This document shows positions 8,142 to 16,903 of a stretch of 49,287 nt of DNA, piece after piece. A program made the translations under genes and the position numbers. The notes under the pieces were generated by a model that ran no database searches, was not told the origin of the DNA, and saw only the letters and a program-made list of their open reading frames with translations. This DNA is from an uncultured Clostridia bacterium. GTDB lineage: Bacteria > Bacillota > Clostridia > Oscillospirales > Ruminococcaceae. The stretch lies in NCBI GenBank assembly GCA_947627875.1, contig CANQXS010000019.1, positions 1 through 49,287 of the forward strand. Direction: 5' to 3'. Position 1 is the stretch's first letter, and every line of letters starts with the position of its first letter.

Positions 8142-9215
8142 ATTTTCACCCCCTTTTATCAATATATTAACATAACGCCCCCGAAAAGTCCAGATTTTCG
8201 GAGGCGCGGGCGATTCTTTCGGGATTATCGACAACTTTTTCGCGCGGCGGTTGTGCAATATGGGAGGCGCAAAGCCCTCTACTCCGCTCCTGTTATTTTT
8301 TTCAAGGGTGTATTCCTCGGCTTCTTCGTCGGTGAGGATATGAGACCACCCGACGTGCTCCGAGGTATCTGCGCCGGGTCCTGTGTTCTTATATTCGGCA
8401 AAAAAGACGGTTTTATGGGTCTGCTCGCGCTGCCAATCGTTCCAGCCTTCGGGGCGGATATGCTCCCCGAGCCGGCAGTTGCGGATAACCACCCGCGCAT
8501 GGTCTCGCCAAGGGCGCCCGAGAAAGACGCTCTTTTCGGGGCATTTTCCGATAAAGCTGCATTTATAGAAAATATAGCCGTATTTCTGACCTTCCGGGGT
8601 AGAAGCTGCGGTGACATAGCCCGAACGGCGGTCGACCGACTCTATTGTGCAGCCCTCGAAATATGCGGTCGCGCTGCCGAAGATGAAATCGACCCCGCCG
8701 CAGATATAGCAGTTGAAATAATACTGCCTGCCGTTTATTCGCGGGGAATGCTCCTTCGGACCGACAAAGCCGCCCGCGATGCGCTCGGATTTCGGCAGCG
8801 GACCGGTAAAAAGAGTGTCCTGCGAGCTTATAAGGCGGCAGTTTTTTAGGGTTATCCCGTCGCCCTCGGCGTAGAGCGCGACAGCCTGACCCGCGCCCTC
8901 GTTAAAGCCCGCGCCGTTCTCGACGGTGAGGTTTTCAAGGCATATCCCCGCGCCGTCGAGCAAGAGGGTGTAGCTCCTGAAGGTACCGCGTCGGGAACCG
9001 TCGGGCATAAGGTCGTTGGCGAAGTCGCCGTAGGTTATGACCGTCGTTTCGGGGTCTTCGCCGCGAAGGACGGTATAGGGTCTTCTGACCTCTAATTTTT
9101 CGCGGTATCTCCCCGGGAGGATGTTTATAACAGCCTCGCCGACGAACCCGTCGGCTGCCTTTAATGCTTCGGAGATTTTTTCGTAATCCCCGCCTTTTCC
9201 TACCGTAAATGTCAT
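6855..9215 (-). CDS. CE8 pectinesterase, read in frame without a stop into a GH11 xylanase lipoprotein
   Basis: The open frame is 786 codons. Residues 1 to about 300 are a CE8 pectin methylesterase: the parallel beta-helix entry VGKGGDYEKISEAL, the catalytic region SSQDTLFTG, GGVDFIFGSATAYFEGC with its catalytic Asp, and LGRPWRDHARVV with the conserved Arg/Trp. It has no signal peptide, so it is probably cytoplasmic. The CE8 domain ends at EEAEEYTLEK, just where a run of seven A's occurs (8296-8302). One base fewer there would end the protein at 8279 (EKITGAE-stop), and one more would end it at once. In the given sequence the frame runs on for about 45 unrelated residues into the start of a complete lipoprotein gene. 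The ATG overlaps the GH43 stop (ATGA). Probably two proteins are made; see the GH11 entry. Confidence 0.8.
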   Translation of the reverse strand: MTFTVGKGGDYEKISEALKAADGFVGEAVINILPGRYREKLEVRRPYTVLRGEDPETTVITYGDFANDLMPDGSRRGTFRSYTLLLDGAGICLENLTVENGAGFNEGAGQAVALYAEGDGITLKNCRLISSQDTLFTGPLPKSERIAGGFVGPKEHSPRINGRQYYFNCYICGGVDFIFGSATAYFEGCTIESVDRRSGYVTAASTPEGQKYGYIFYKCSFIGKCPEKSVFLGRPWRDHARVVIRNCRLGEHIRPEGWNDWQREQTHKTVFFAEYKNTGPGADTSEHVGWSHILTDEEAEEYTLEKNNRSGVEGFAPPILHNRRAKKLSIIPKESPAPPKIWTFRGRYVNILIKGGENLNKLLRILGTLVLCLALLCGCQAESFSENGGPAELPQSHTSKKDQTVLFDSTIGEEDGYSYELWKDSGTTKMTLTGDGTFSCEWSNINNSLFRRGLKFDCTQTYREIGNITCDFAADYDPDGNSYFCIYGWTRDPLIEYYIVESWGSWRPPGGAPIATITVGGDAYDVYRTLRVNQPSIDGNTTFEQYWSVRQEKREEGSVNVSAHFAAWEGLGMTLGKMYESALTVEGYQSAGSATITKNEFTMGGEIPEELLPEPVPPEETDSEGRYFRSEFESGSDGWAPRGDCSVNPTDKAAYGGSKSLYVTGRRDSWNGAGRDLKNTTYIPGSAYSFGVAVMQDVAEAETFKLTLQYNTASGTNYAGIAEAEAEKGEWVVLENTGFTIPEGSWGLLLYVETSSGTNSFYIDEAYGATEGVAFAIEQNAPEAGE

Positions 9216-10762
9216 TTTTTACCGCCTTTCTCCAACGGCTCAAAGACAAAGGACCTCGCCCTGAGCTCACCGCTGCCGCCGTTTCGGCTGAACGCCGCAA
9301 GACCGATTTTCAAGCCCACCCAAGCGCCGGGCAGCGCCTCGGAGCTCCCTTCGGCGGGAACGTAATTTTCGCCGTCGGAGCAGTATTCCCAGTAAAGCCT
9401 TTCGCCGCGCTCGAGCCTCAGGCGGATATATATTTCCTCGGAAAAGAGCCTGCAAAGCGGGGTGATTTCTTCTTTTCCGCCGTTCACAAGGCATTTTCGG
9501 CGTTCGAGGAAAAGCCCGCCGCCGCTCCTCACGGCGATAAGCGAATCGCAGAGCCTGCCGAGGGAGACTACTCCCCCGCAGCAGCCTTCGCCGAGGCTCG
9601 AAAGATTGAGGCGGACCGTGAGCAGAAACTCCGGCGCAGGGATCTTTTGGAGCAAAAGGTTGGGCAGGTCGCAAATTCGCGCTCCGCCGGAGGGAAGAGC
9701 CTTTAGCAGAAGCCCGCCGCCGAAGCGGTACCAATCGCGGCTGAAGTTGGCGTTCCATTGCCACTGCAAGCCAAGGCTGTCGCCCTCGAAGGCGTCGCTG
9801 CTTTGGGGCGCGCAGGGCTCGCAGGATACTCCGGTATCGGGCTTGCGGTATCTCATAACGGGCTCGCCGCAGCCGTTTGGATCGGTATTTTCGCCTATTA
9901 CGGGCCAGCCGTCCTCCCAGCGCATCGGCTGAAGATGGACCACTCTGCCGACTGCTCCCGCGTCCTGAAAATGAATGAACCAGTCCTCGCCCGAGGGGGT
10001 ATCGACCCAAGCGCCCTGATGAGGTCCGTTCACGGAGGTGCTCCCCTGCCTGAGAACTACGCGTTCCTCGTATGGACCGGTGATTTTTTTCGATCTGAGA
10101 ACCGTCTGCCAGCCGTTTTTAACTCCGCCCGCGGGCGCGAATATGTAGTAATAGTCCCCGCGCTTATAGAGCTTCGGGCCTTCTACAGTCGGCTGAGTTT
10201 CGTGACCGTCGAAAATTGCTCCGCCGGAATCGGTATCTGCCCAAAGACCGTTTTCGCCCTCGCGCAGCCTGCTGAGATATAGCACGCTTTTAAAGCCTAT
10301 CCTGCTTTTCGCGAAGGCATTGACCATATAAAAGCTGCCGTCGTCGTCCAAAAACGGACAGGGGTCTATCCACCCGCGCGAGCGAATGACGAAATGCGCG
10401 TCGCTCCATTTTCCGAGCGGGTCGCGGGCGGTGTAAACGGCTATCCCCTCGTCTGGGAACGGCACAAAGACGTAAAACAGGTCCCCGTAACGCCTTATTG
10501 AGGGAGCCCAGGCGCCGCTGCCGCGCTGAGGCCGGTCGTAGCGTTCGTAAGGCAGCCGCTCGGCGACGTAATTCACGAGCTGCCAGTTCACGAGGTCTTC
10601 CGAACGGAGCAGCGGGACCGCGGGTGCGTTTGAAAAGCTCGACGCGACCATATAGTAGGCGCTCCCGACGCGGATAACATCGGGGTCGGAATAATCGGAG
10701 TAAAGTATAGGATTGCGGTAAAAGCCGTCGCCCTGATCGGATATCCAAATCGGTCCGTTCAA
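9212..10762 (-). CDS. GH43 beta-xylosidase / alpha-L-arabinofuranosidase
   Basis: A 516-residue five-bladed beta-propeller glycosidase with a C-terminal beta-sandwich. The three acidic catalytic positions are visible: the base Asp in YSDPDVIRV, the pKa-modulating Asp in GWIDPCPF, and the acid Glu in TVEGPKLY. The C-terminal 190 residues (from FEGDSLGLQWQW) match the accessory sandwich of xylosidase-type GH43. There is no signal peptide, so it acts on imported xylo- or arabino-oligosaccharides. The start is TTG at 10762 with a modest GGGGCGAG site. It heads the operon and its TGA overlaps the CE8 ATG by four bases. The exact specificity cannot be decided from motifs. Confidence 0.9.
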   Translation of the reverse strand: MNGPIWISDQGDGFYRNPILYSDYSDPDVIRVGSAYYMVASSFSNAPAVPLLRSEDLVNWQLVNYVAERLPYERYDRPQRGSGAWAPSIRRYGDLFYVFVPFPDEGIAVYTARDPLGKWSDAHFVIRSRGWIDPCPFLDDDGSFYMVNAFAKSRIGFKSVLYLSRLREGENGLWADTDSGGAIFDGHETQPTVEGPKLYKRGDYYYIFAPAGGVKNGWQTVLRSKKITGPYEERVVLRQGSTSVNGPHQGAWVDTPSGEDWFIHFQDAGAVGRVVHLQPMRWEDGWPVIGENTDPNGCGEPVMRYRKPDTGVSCEPCAPQSSDAFEGDSLGLQWQWNANFSRDWYRFGGGLLLKALPSGGARICDLPNLLLQKIPAPEFLLTVRLNLSSLGEGCCGGVVSLGRLCDSLIAVRSGGGLFLERRKCLVNGGKEEITPLCRLFSEEIYIRLRLERGERLYWEYCSDGENYVPAEGSSEALPGAWVGLKIGLAAFSRNGGSGELRARSFVFEPLEKGGKK

Positions 10763-10794
10763 ATCTCTCGCCCCCTGAGGATAATTATGATATT

Positions 10795-10823
10795 ATTATA
10801 GCGCGGTTTTTCGGAAAAGACAA
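10795..10823 (-). promoter_or_regulatory. SigmaA-type promoter of the GH43-CE8-GH11 operon
   Basis: On the minus strand TTGTCT (10823-10818) and TATAAT (10800-10795) are exactly 17 bases apart, 33 bases before the GH43 TTG start. The spacer carries CCGAAAAAC. The blocks CTATTGTC before, and TATAATAA and TATCATAA after, are also present in the GH28 promoter. Confidence 0.8.
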
Positions 10824-10853
10824 TAGCAGATATTTTAAGGAAATCAAAGAAAA

Positions 10854-11045
10854 TTACTTTTTTGCAAACACCCCCTCCCTCTCCTCCCTCCCCCAATGGG
10901 GGGAGGGCTCCATCACTTTTCTGCTCGTGCAGAAAAGTGATGCGAAAAGACACGCCAAAGGGGGATTGCGATTTTCCCCCTTTGGAATCCCCTTAAAACG
11001 CTTACGGCAGCCGCGCCTTCCCATGAGCTTTTGCCGAATAGATAA
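10854..11045. repeat. Hairpin-rich intergenic sequence (three strong inverted repeats)
   Basis: Between the divergent GH43 and ABC-F genes, 448 bases hold no gene. Three hairpins are visible: 10886-10907 (C-rich arm, loop AAT, G-rich arm), 10911-10942 (14-bp perfect stem beginning CATCACTTTTCTGC, four-base loop) and 10955-10985 (11-bp stem CCAAAGGGGGA). None is followed by a clear T-run. The stretch 11046-11150 shows nothing recognisable. The hairpins look like debris of small non-coding repeats, similar in style to 24216-24664. Confidence 0.6.
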
Positions 11046-11151
11046 CAGAGGGAAACGGCGCGGCGATGCGCATACGCGCCCAAAAGAGCCGCGCCAAATT
11101 CCAACCCTTGAAAGCTGTTCGACAGATATAAACTCCCTTGTTTCGCCGCTC

Positions 11152-11180
11152 TTGCCATTTTTCTTTAAATATGCTATAAT
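11152..11180 (+). promoter_or_regulatory. SigmaA-type promoter of the ABC-F gene
   Basis: TTGCCA (11152-11157) and TATAAT (11175-11180) are 17 bases apart, about 30 bases before the ATG at 11211, which has AAAGGAAAA as ribosome site. Confidence 0.8.
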
Positions 11181-11210
11181 CGTTCCAAACAAACCGAAAG
11201 GAAAATCGCT

Positions 11211-13142
11211 ATGCTTGTGAGCGTTGAGCATATATGGAAATATTTTGAAGCGGATATTCCGATTTTGGAGGACATCAGCTTTTCAATCGAGCGGGGCGAC
11301 CGAATCGGGCTTATCGGGGTGAACGGCTGCGGCAAGACCACCCTTTTGCAGATCCTCACCGACCGCATCGGCTTCGACCCGACCCCGGGCGGCGACGGCG
11401 CGGTAAATATCTCGCGCGACTGCGTTATCGGCTATCTCGAGCAGAACAGCGGAATGGTCAGCGAAAACACCGTCGACGCCGAGATGCACCTCCCCTTTTC
11501 GGCTTTCGAAGACGAATACCGCAGAATGACCGAGCTTTCGGAAAAAATGCCGGAGCTTTCGGGCGAGGCGCTTGAACGGGCTTCGGCGGAATATGCGCGT
11601 CTGAGCTCGCATTACGAGGCAAACGACGGCTACTTGACCGAAGTCAAAATCAGCACCGTTCTCAACGGAATGGGCTTTTCGGGTATCGACCGCTCGCGGA
11701 AAATAAGCTCGCTCTCGGGCGGAGAGCGGACGAGGATGGCGCTCTGCAAGCTGCTTTTGGAGGCTCCCGACCTGCTGATACTCGACGAACCGACCAACCA
11801 CCTCGACCTCGATTCGACGATATGGCTCGAGGACTATCTTTCGGACTACAAAGGCGCCGTTCTTACGGTATCGCATAACCGCTCCTTCCTCGATAAGCTC
11901 TGCACCCGGATAATTGAGCTCGAAGACCGCAAAATCAGGATATACAAGGGCAATTACACCGACTTTGTGAGGCAGAAAAAGGCGGACCTTGAGCGGCAGG
12001 AGAAGCTCTATGAACAGCAGCAGCAGAAAATCAAGGAGCTTCAGTTTTTCATCGACAAAAACCGCGTTTCGGCGACCTCGGCGAAGCAGGCTAAAAACAA
12101 GCAGCATATGCTCGACAGGATAGTCGAGGAGGGCGTGGAGAAGCCGAAAAAGCCCAAAAAGCCGCCGAAAATAAGGCTCGAATACGACATCGCCCCGCCG
12201 AAGGAAGTCCTCGAGGTAAGCAACGTCGACATAACCGTCGGCGAGGGCGAAAAGCAGAAAACGCTTATACCGTCGCTGTCGTTCGAGGTCAGAAGGGGCG
12301 AAAAGCTCGGGATCATCGGTCCGAACGGGATAGGCAAATCCTCGATTTTAAAGACGATCTTAGGGATAAATCCCCACTCCCGAGGGAGCGTCAGATGGGC
12401 GCAGAACGTTAAAACCGCCTATTTCGACCAGAAAAACGAGCAGCTCGACCCCCGCAGCACCGTCATCGACGAGGTACACCGCCGCTATCCGCGAATGACC
12501 GACCTCGAGGTTAGGACCCTTTTAGGGAGCGTTCTTCTGACCGGCGAGAACGTTTATAACCCCGTGAGGGTGCTGAGCGGAGGCGAAAAAACGAAGCTCA
12601 GCTTTGCGCTTATGATGCTGAAGCGCGGAAACGTCCTCATTCTCGACGAGCCCACTAACCACCTCGACAGCCAGACCTGCGAGGTTCTGGAATCTGCGCT
12701 TGTGGAGTTCGACGGAACGATGATAATAGTCTCGCACGACAGATATCTGCTGAATAAAATCGCGACGCGTATACTCGAGGTCTCAAAGGACGGCGTAAAG
12801 AGCTATCAGGGCAACTTCGACGCATATATGGCGGCAAAGGAGCTCGAGCGGCAGGAGACCGAAGCCGAGCGCTTGGCGCTTCAGGCGGCGCAGTCAAAAA
12901 AGGAGCCGAAAAAGCAGTACCGCACCCGCGAACAGCGCTCGCTTGACGCAAAGCGCAAGCAGGATCTAAAGGAGCTCGAGGACGGCATAGAGGCGCTCGA
13001 AAAGGAGATAGCCGATATAGAACAGGCGATAACCGAGCCCGAAACGGCTTCGGACTATCAGAAAATGGGAAAGCTCTGCTCGCGCCTTGAGGAGGCGAAA
13101 GCCGAGCTCGAAGAGCTGATGGAAAAATGGGTGGAGTTCTGA
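11211..13142 (+). CDS. ABC-F family ATP-binding protein
   Basis: A 643-residue soluble protein with two ABC ATPase domains and no membrane segment. Walker A motifs are GVNGCGKTT and GPNGIGKSS, signatures LSGGERTRMAL and LSGGEKTKLSF, and Walker B/EQ segments LILDEPTNHLD twice. An inter-domain linker rich in Lys, Gln and Pro (about 255-315) and a C-terminal charged coiled coil (about 545-643) match the YdiF/Uup-like branch. ABC-F proteins bind the ribosomal E site and rescue or tune stalled translation, and some give resistance to ribosome antibiotics. Nothing in the sequence marks this copy as a resistance determinant. It is monocistronic, between its own promoter and terminator. Confidence 0.92.
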   Translation: MLVSVEHIWKYFEADIPILEDISFSIERGDRIGLIGVNGCGKTTLLQILTDRIGFDPTPGGDGAVNISRDCVIGYLEQNSGMVSENTVDAEMHLPFSAFEDEYRRMTELSEKMPELSGEALERASAEYARLSSHYEANDGYLTEVKISTVLNGMGFSGIDRSRKISSLSGGERTRMALCKLLLEAPDLLILDEPTNHLDLDSTIWLEDYLSDYKGAVLTVSHNRSFLDKLCTRIIELEDRKIRIYKGNYTDFVRQKKADLERQEKLYEQQQQKIKELQFFIDKNRVSATSAKQAKNKQHMLDRIVEEGVEKPKKPKKPPKIRLEYDIAPPKEVLEVSNVDITVGEGEKQKTLIPSLSFEVRRGEKLGIIGPNGIGKSSILKTILGINPHSRGSVRWAQNVKTAYFDQKNEQLDPRSTVIDEVHRRYPRMTDLEVRTLLGSVLLTGENVYNPVRVLSGGEKTKLSFALMMLKRGNVLILDEPTNHLDSQTCEVLESALVEFDGTMIIVSHDRYLLNKIATRILEVSKDGVKSYQGNFDAYMAAKELERQETEAERLALQAAQSKKEPKKQYRTREQRSLDAKRKQDLKELEDGIEALEKEIADIEQAITEPETASDYQKMGKLCSRLEEAKAELEELMEKWVEF

Positions 13143-13151
13143 AAACATAAT

Positions 13152-13183
13152 AACAGGCAGGTTTTGAACCTGCTTGTTTTTTT
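13152..13183 (+). terminator. Intrinsic terminator after the ABC-F gene
   Basis: A 10-bp stem CAGGCAGGTT/AACCTGCTTG (one G-T pair) is followed directly by seven T's, starting about ten bases after the stop. Confidence 0.9.
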
Positions 13184-13239
13184 GAACATCGGCGGCGGTT
13201 CCTCCATATTATGTAAAAACTGAATTTGGAGGAAACAGA

Positions 13240-14304
13240 ATGTCGAACAAAACATATTTTCTGGGCTGCCCGACGCCCGACGGCTTTGAGACTCATCTCG
13301 GGGACGACGTAAAATCGGGAGATTTCTTTACTTACATCATCAAGGGCGGACCCGGGACGGGCAAATCGACTCTTATGAAGCGGATAGCCGCCGCGCTCTC
13401 GGACATCGACCCCGCCGAGCTTTACTACTGTTCGAGCGACCCCGATTCTCTCGACGCGGTGATATTCAGAAAGCTCGGCGTTATTTTCGTGGACGGCACG
13501 GCGCCGCACGTCTTTGAGCCGACGTATCCCGGCGCGCGCGAGCGCCTTTTGGACCTCGGGCGCTTCTGGGATTGCGAAAAGCTCCGCGAAAACGCCGCCG
13601 ACGTAATTCGCTGCAGCGACGAAAATTCAAAGCTCCACCTTCGGGTAAAGCGCTGCCTCGGGGCAATCTGCAATCTCAACGCCGACACTATTTCCGGTGC
13701 GGAATCAGCGCTTCTTAAGGATAAACTCGCCGCCTACGCGAAAAGACTTTCGCTCAGGCTTATGCCGAAAACCGGCAGGAGCGCGGGAAAAATCTCGCTC
13801 AGGCAGATAACCTCGGTTACCCCGAAGGGCGTTATTACGCAGTCCGCGGCGTTCGACGGCTGCGTTAAATACGCGATTGCAGACCCATGTTCAGCCGTCG
13901 CCGACGCGCTTTTAAAGAGCCTTTCGGTCTACGCGGCTTCGGCGGGATACGACGTAATCGCCTCGAAAAACGTATTCTGCTTCGGCTGTGTTTACGAGCA
14001 TATCGTTATACCCGAGCTCGGGCTCGCGTTCGTCTCGGAGAGCGCCTCCGAAGCCGCCGACGGCAGGATTAACGCGCTGAGATTCTACGACCGCGACCTA
14101 ATTCGCGAGCGCCGCCGCAGATACCTCTTCAACGCGGGAGCGAAGCGCGAGCTCACCGCCTCGGCGATAGAAACGCTTGCTCAGGCGAAGGCTGTCCACG
14201 ACGATCTGGAGCGCTGCTATATCGGCGCGATGGACTTCGGCGCGGTGGAAAAGCTGACCGAAGAGCTCGAAAAAGAGCTCAGGGCGAAGGCAGCCGCCGA
14301 CTGA
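13240..14304 (+). CDS. P-loop ATPase of the PRK06851-like family, function unknown
   Basis: A 354-residue protein whose N-terminal half carries a Walker A, IIKGGPGTGKSTLMKRIA (about 35-51), followed by YYCSSDPDSLDAV. The second half repeats the pattern in weaker form (SVYAASAGYDVIASKNVFCFGCVYEH and a C-terminal helix rich in Glu/Lys). Proteins of this build are annotated as conserved ATPases of unknown role in Clostridia and Bacilli. I recognise the architecture but know no established function. TTTGGAGGAAAC gives a strong ribosome site for the ATG. It follows the ABC-F terminator by about 55 bases and converges on ftsH. Confidence 0.75.
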   Translation: MSNKTYFLGCPTPDGFETHLGDDVKSGDFFTYIIKGGPGTGKSTLMKRIAAALSDIDPAELYYCSSDPDSLDAVIFRKLGVIFVDGTAPHVFEPTYPGARERLLDLGRFWDCEKLRENAADVIRCSDENSKLHLRVKRCLGAICNLNADTISGAESALLKDKLAAYAKRLSLRLMPKTGRSAGKISLRQITSVTPKGVITQSAAFDGCVKYAIADPCSAVADALLKSLSVYAASAGYDVIASKNVFCFGCVYEHIVIPELGLAFVSESASEAADGRINALRFYDRDLIRERRRRYLFNAGAKRELTASAIETLAQAKAVHDDLERCYIGAMDFGAVEKLTEELEKELRAKAAAD

Positions 14305-14317
14305 GCAAAAAAAGCAT

Positions 14318-14351
14318 AAAACAAGCGCCCGACCGCAACAGCCGGGCGCTT
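14318..14351 (-). terminator. Intrinsic terminator between convergent ftsH and ATPase genes
   Basis: A 9-bp perfect stem AAGCGCCCG/CGGGCGCTT (14323-14331 and 14343-14351). Read on the minus strand it is followed by GTTTTATGCTTTTTTT, so it ends the ftsH transcript; on the plus strand the T-run is poor. Confidence 0.75.
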
Positions 14352-14363
14352 CGGTTATTAAAA

Positions 14364-16337
14364 TCAATTCTCTTCGGGCTTGGGAGCCTCGTCGGCTTTC
14401 GGGGGCTCGGGTGCAAACACAGTTCCCTCGGCTTTTTCCACGCTGCTCTGCGGCGGTACAGCCTCGACGGCGTCGGGGTCTTCGCCGTTCATAAGCTTTA
14501 CGAACTGCTCGCCGTTGATCTTTTCGTGGACGATGAGGTATTCCGCAACGCGGGTGAGCTGCTCCTTATGCTCCGAAAGGATCTCCTGAGCGCGGTCGTA
14601 GGCGGAATGGATTATCGCGCGCATTTCGGCGTCGATTTCGCTCGCGATGACCTCGGAATAGGTCTTTGTGGAGTTGTAGTCGCGCCCGAGGAAGACCTCG
14701 TTGTCGTCATGACCGTAAACCACCGGACCGAGCTTATCCGAGAAGCCGTAACGGGTTACCATATTCCTCGCAATATCGGTAGCGCGCTCGATATCGTTCG
14801 AGGCGCCGGTCGAGATATCGTCTAAAATGAGCTTTTCCGCGGCTCTTCCGCCGAGGAGAACGATTATCTGCTCGTTCATCTCGGTCTTTGAGACGTAAGA
14901 TTTGTCGTGCTCCGGCAGAGCCATCGTATAGCCTCCCGCCATTCCGCGCGGGATTATCGAGACCTCCGAGACCTTATCCTGGGTTGGGCAGTAGAAATGG
15001 CAGACGGCGTGACCCGCTTCGTGATAGGCGGTGAGCTTCTTCTCCTCGGGGAGGATGACTCTCGACTTCTTCTCGGGACCGGCGATGACCTTTATAGATG
15101 CGTCGCTGAGGTCCTGAGCCGTTATAGCCTTCTTTCCCCTCTTGACGGCGAGAAGCGCGGCTTCGTTTATAAGGTTGGCGAGGTCGGCTCCCGTAAAGCC
15201 TGCGGTCGCCGAAGCGACGGTCTTTAAATCGACGTCGGGAGCAAGGGGCTTATTCTTGGAATGGACCTTAAGGATTGCCTCGCGGCCCTTTATATCGGGA
15301 TAGTTGACGTAAACCTGGCGGTCGAAGCGCCCGGGTCTTAAGAGAGCGGGGTCTAAAACGTCGCGGCGGTTGGTTGCCGCCATAACGATGACCGACTCGT
15401 TTACCTCGAAGCCGTCCATCTCGACAAGTAGCTGGTTAAGGGTCTGCTCGCGCTCGTCGTGTCCGCCTCCGAGACCCGCTCCTCTGCGGCGTCCTACGGC
15501 GTCGATCTCGTCGATGAAGATTATAGACGGCGCGGACTTTTTTGCCTGGTCGAAGAGGTCTCTTACTCTCGCGGCGCCTACGCCGACGTAGAGCTCAAGG
15601 AAATCGGAACCCGAGATCGAGAAGAACGGTACGCCCGCCTCGCCGGCGACTGCCTTTGCAAGAAGCGTTTTACCGTTGCCGGGAGGCCCCACGAGCAGAA
15701 CGCCCTTGGGTATCTTTGCGCCGATGTTGCGGTATTTCGACGGGTCTTTTAAGAGCTCGACTATCTCCTGGAGCTCCTCTTTTTCCTCGTCGGCGCCCGC
15801 GACGTCTTCAAAGGTGACCTTGTTCTTATCGTTGCCGTCGACCTTTACGTTGGCTTTGCCGACGCTGTTAATCTTTCCGGCGGAGGAGATGCTCCGCGAC
15901 ATAGATATCGCGAGGAACACCATAACGCCTATCATAAGAAGGGTCGGGATAAGGTTGAGCCATACCGAGCTGTTGGAAGCCGGAATTTCGTCGTAAACAA
16001 GCGGCTCCGAGGGATAGGCGGCGTTATAGGCGGCGCGGTAGCTTCCGCCCTCAAAGCCGGAATCCTCGCCGAAGAGCTCGGCGTAAAAAATGCTTACGTT
16101 CGGGACTTTATAGCTGTAAACGGTGTCGTCCCCGCGAAGCTTATACTGAAGGCTGCCTGAGCCGAGATTCAGCGTAAACTCCGAGACCTCGAGGCGGTCG
16201 AAATGACCTATCACCTCGGAATATGCCGGAGTTTCAGCCGACGAGAGCAGCCCTCTCAGGCTCACGACCAGAATAACGATGATGACTGCCGCGAGCAGAA
16301 AATAAGTGATCAGCCCTTTTGAATCCTTGTGTAACAA
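14364..16337 (-). CDS. ftsH: ATP-dependent zinc metalloprotease FtsH
   Basis: A 657-residue membrane AAA+ protease. Two transmembrane segments (about 10-28 and 124-145) flank an extracytoplasmic domain. The AAA module has Walker [13 protein letters not shown] (the usual Thr after Pro-Gly is Asn), the pore loop LYVGVGAAR, Walker [16 protein letters not shown], and the second region of homology with RPGRFDRQV. The zinc site HEAGH is near residue 440. The acidic/proline tail is variable in the family. FtsH degrades misfolded membrane proteins and short-lived regulators. The start is TTG at 16337 with AGAGG upstream. It is the last gene of the rnj-gdpP-rplI-dnaB-tilS-hpt-ftsH run, an order common in Firmicutes for tilS-hpt-ftsH. 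Confidence 0.97.
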   Translation of the reverse strand: MLHKDSKGLITYFLLAAVIIVILVVSLRGLLSSAETPAYSEVIGHFDRLEVSEFTLNLGSGSLQYKLRGDDTVYSYKVPNVSIFYAELFGEDSGFEGGSYRAAYNAAYPSEPLVYDEIPASNSSVWLNLIPTLLMIGVMVFLAISMSRSISSAGKINSVGKANVKVDGNDKNKVTFEDVAGADEEKEELQEIVELLKDPSKYRNIGAKIPKGVLLVGPPGNGKTLLAKAVAGEAGVPFFSISGSDFLELYVGVGAARVRDLFDQAKKSAPSIIFIDEIDAVGRRRGAGLGGGHDEREQTLNQLLVEMDGFEVNESVIVMAATNRRDVLDPALLRPGRFDRQVYVNYPDIKGREAILKVHSKNKPLAPDVDLKTVASATAGFTGADLANLINEAALLAVKRGKKAITAQDLSDASIKVIAGPEKKSRVILPEEKKLTAYHEAGHAVCHFYCPTQDKVSEVSIIPRGMAGGYTMALPEHDKSYVSKTEMNEQIIVLLGGRAAEKLILDDISTGASNDIERATDIARNMVTRYGFSDKLGPVVYGHDDNEVFLGRDYNSTKTYSEVIASEIDAEMRAIIHSAYDRAQEILSEHKEQLTRVAEYLIVHEKINGEQFVKLMNGEDPDAVEAVPPQSSVEKAEGTVFAPEPPKADEAPKPEEN

Positions 16338-16365
16338 ACGTATACCTCTTTTCTTATGTTAGTGC

Positions 16366-16890
16366 TCAGAGGATTACTTCCCCTACATAGTCGAGATTGC
16401 GGTACTGCTCGTTATAATCGAGCCCGTAGCCGACGACGAATCTGTCTTCAATAGTATAGCAGGAATAATCGGAATTTATGTCAATAGTCCTGCGGGCAGG
16501 CTTATCGAGGAAGGTGGCTATCTTGACCTCGGCGGCTCCCCTGCTCAGAAGCATCTGCCTTAAAACGCTGAGGGTCTTACCGGTGTCGAGAATGTCTTCA
16601 ACGAGCATTATAGTCTTGCCTGCGAATTCAAGGTGAGTGTCGAGCTTGACGTCGACGACTCCCGAGGAGGTAGTCCCGAAATAGCTCTTTGCGCTGATGA
16701 AGTCGATCTGAACGGGAAGGTCAATAGCCCTTGCGAGGTCGGCCATAAAAACGAACGAGCCCTTCAAGACTCCTATTAAAAGAAGGTCTTTTCCTCGGAA
16801 ATCTTCGGTTATCTTTGCGCCGAGCTCTTTTACCTTTTCGGCTATCTGCTCTTTTGTGAGCATTACTTTGATGTTATGCTGCTGTGTCAT
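16366..16890 (-). CDS. hpt: Hypoxanthine(-guanine) phosphoribosyltransferase
   Basis: A 174-residue purine salvage enzyme. The PRPP-binding motif MLVEDILDTGKTL is clear, GVLKGSFVFMADL gives the PPi loop region, and DFISAKSYFGTTSSG is the flexible catalytic loop. The C-terminus RFVVGYGLDYNEQYRNLDYVG is diagnostic for HPRT. It transfers the phosphoribosyl group of PRPP to hypoxanthine or guanine in the cytoplasm. AAAGGAG precedes the ATG, 13 bases after the tilS stop. The arrangement tilS-hpt-ftsH is the classical one. Confidence 0.96.
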   Translation of the reverse strand: MTQQHNIKVMLTKEQIAEKVKELGAKITEDFRGKDLLLIGVLKGSFVFMADLARAIDLPVQIDFISAKSYFGTTSSGVVDVKLDTHLEFAGKTIMLVEDILDTGKTLSVLRQMLLSRGAAEVKIATFLDKPARRTIDINSDYSCYTIEDRFVVGYGLDYNEQYRNLDYVGEVIL

Positions 16891-16903
16891 TTTTCCGTCT
16901 CCT

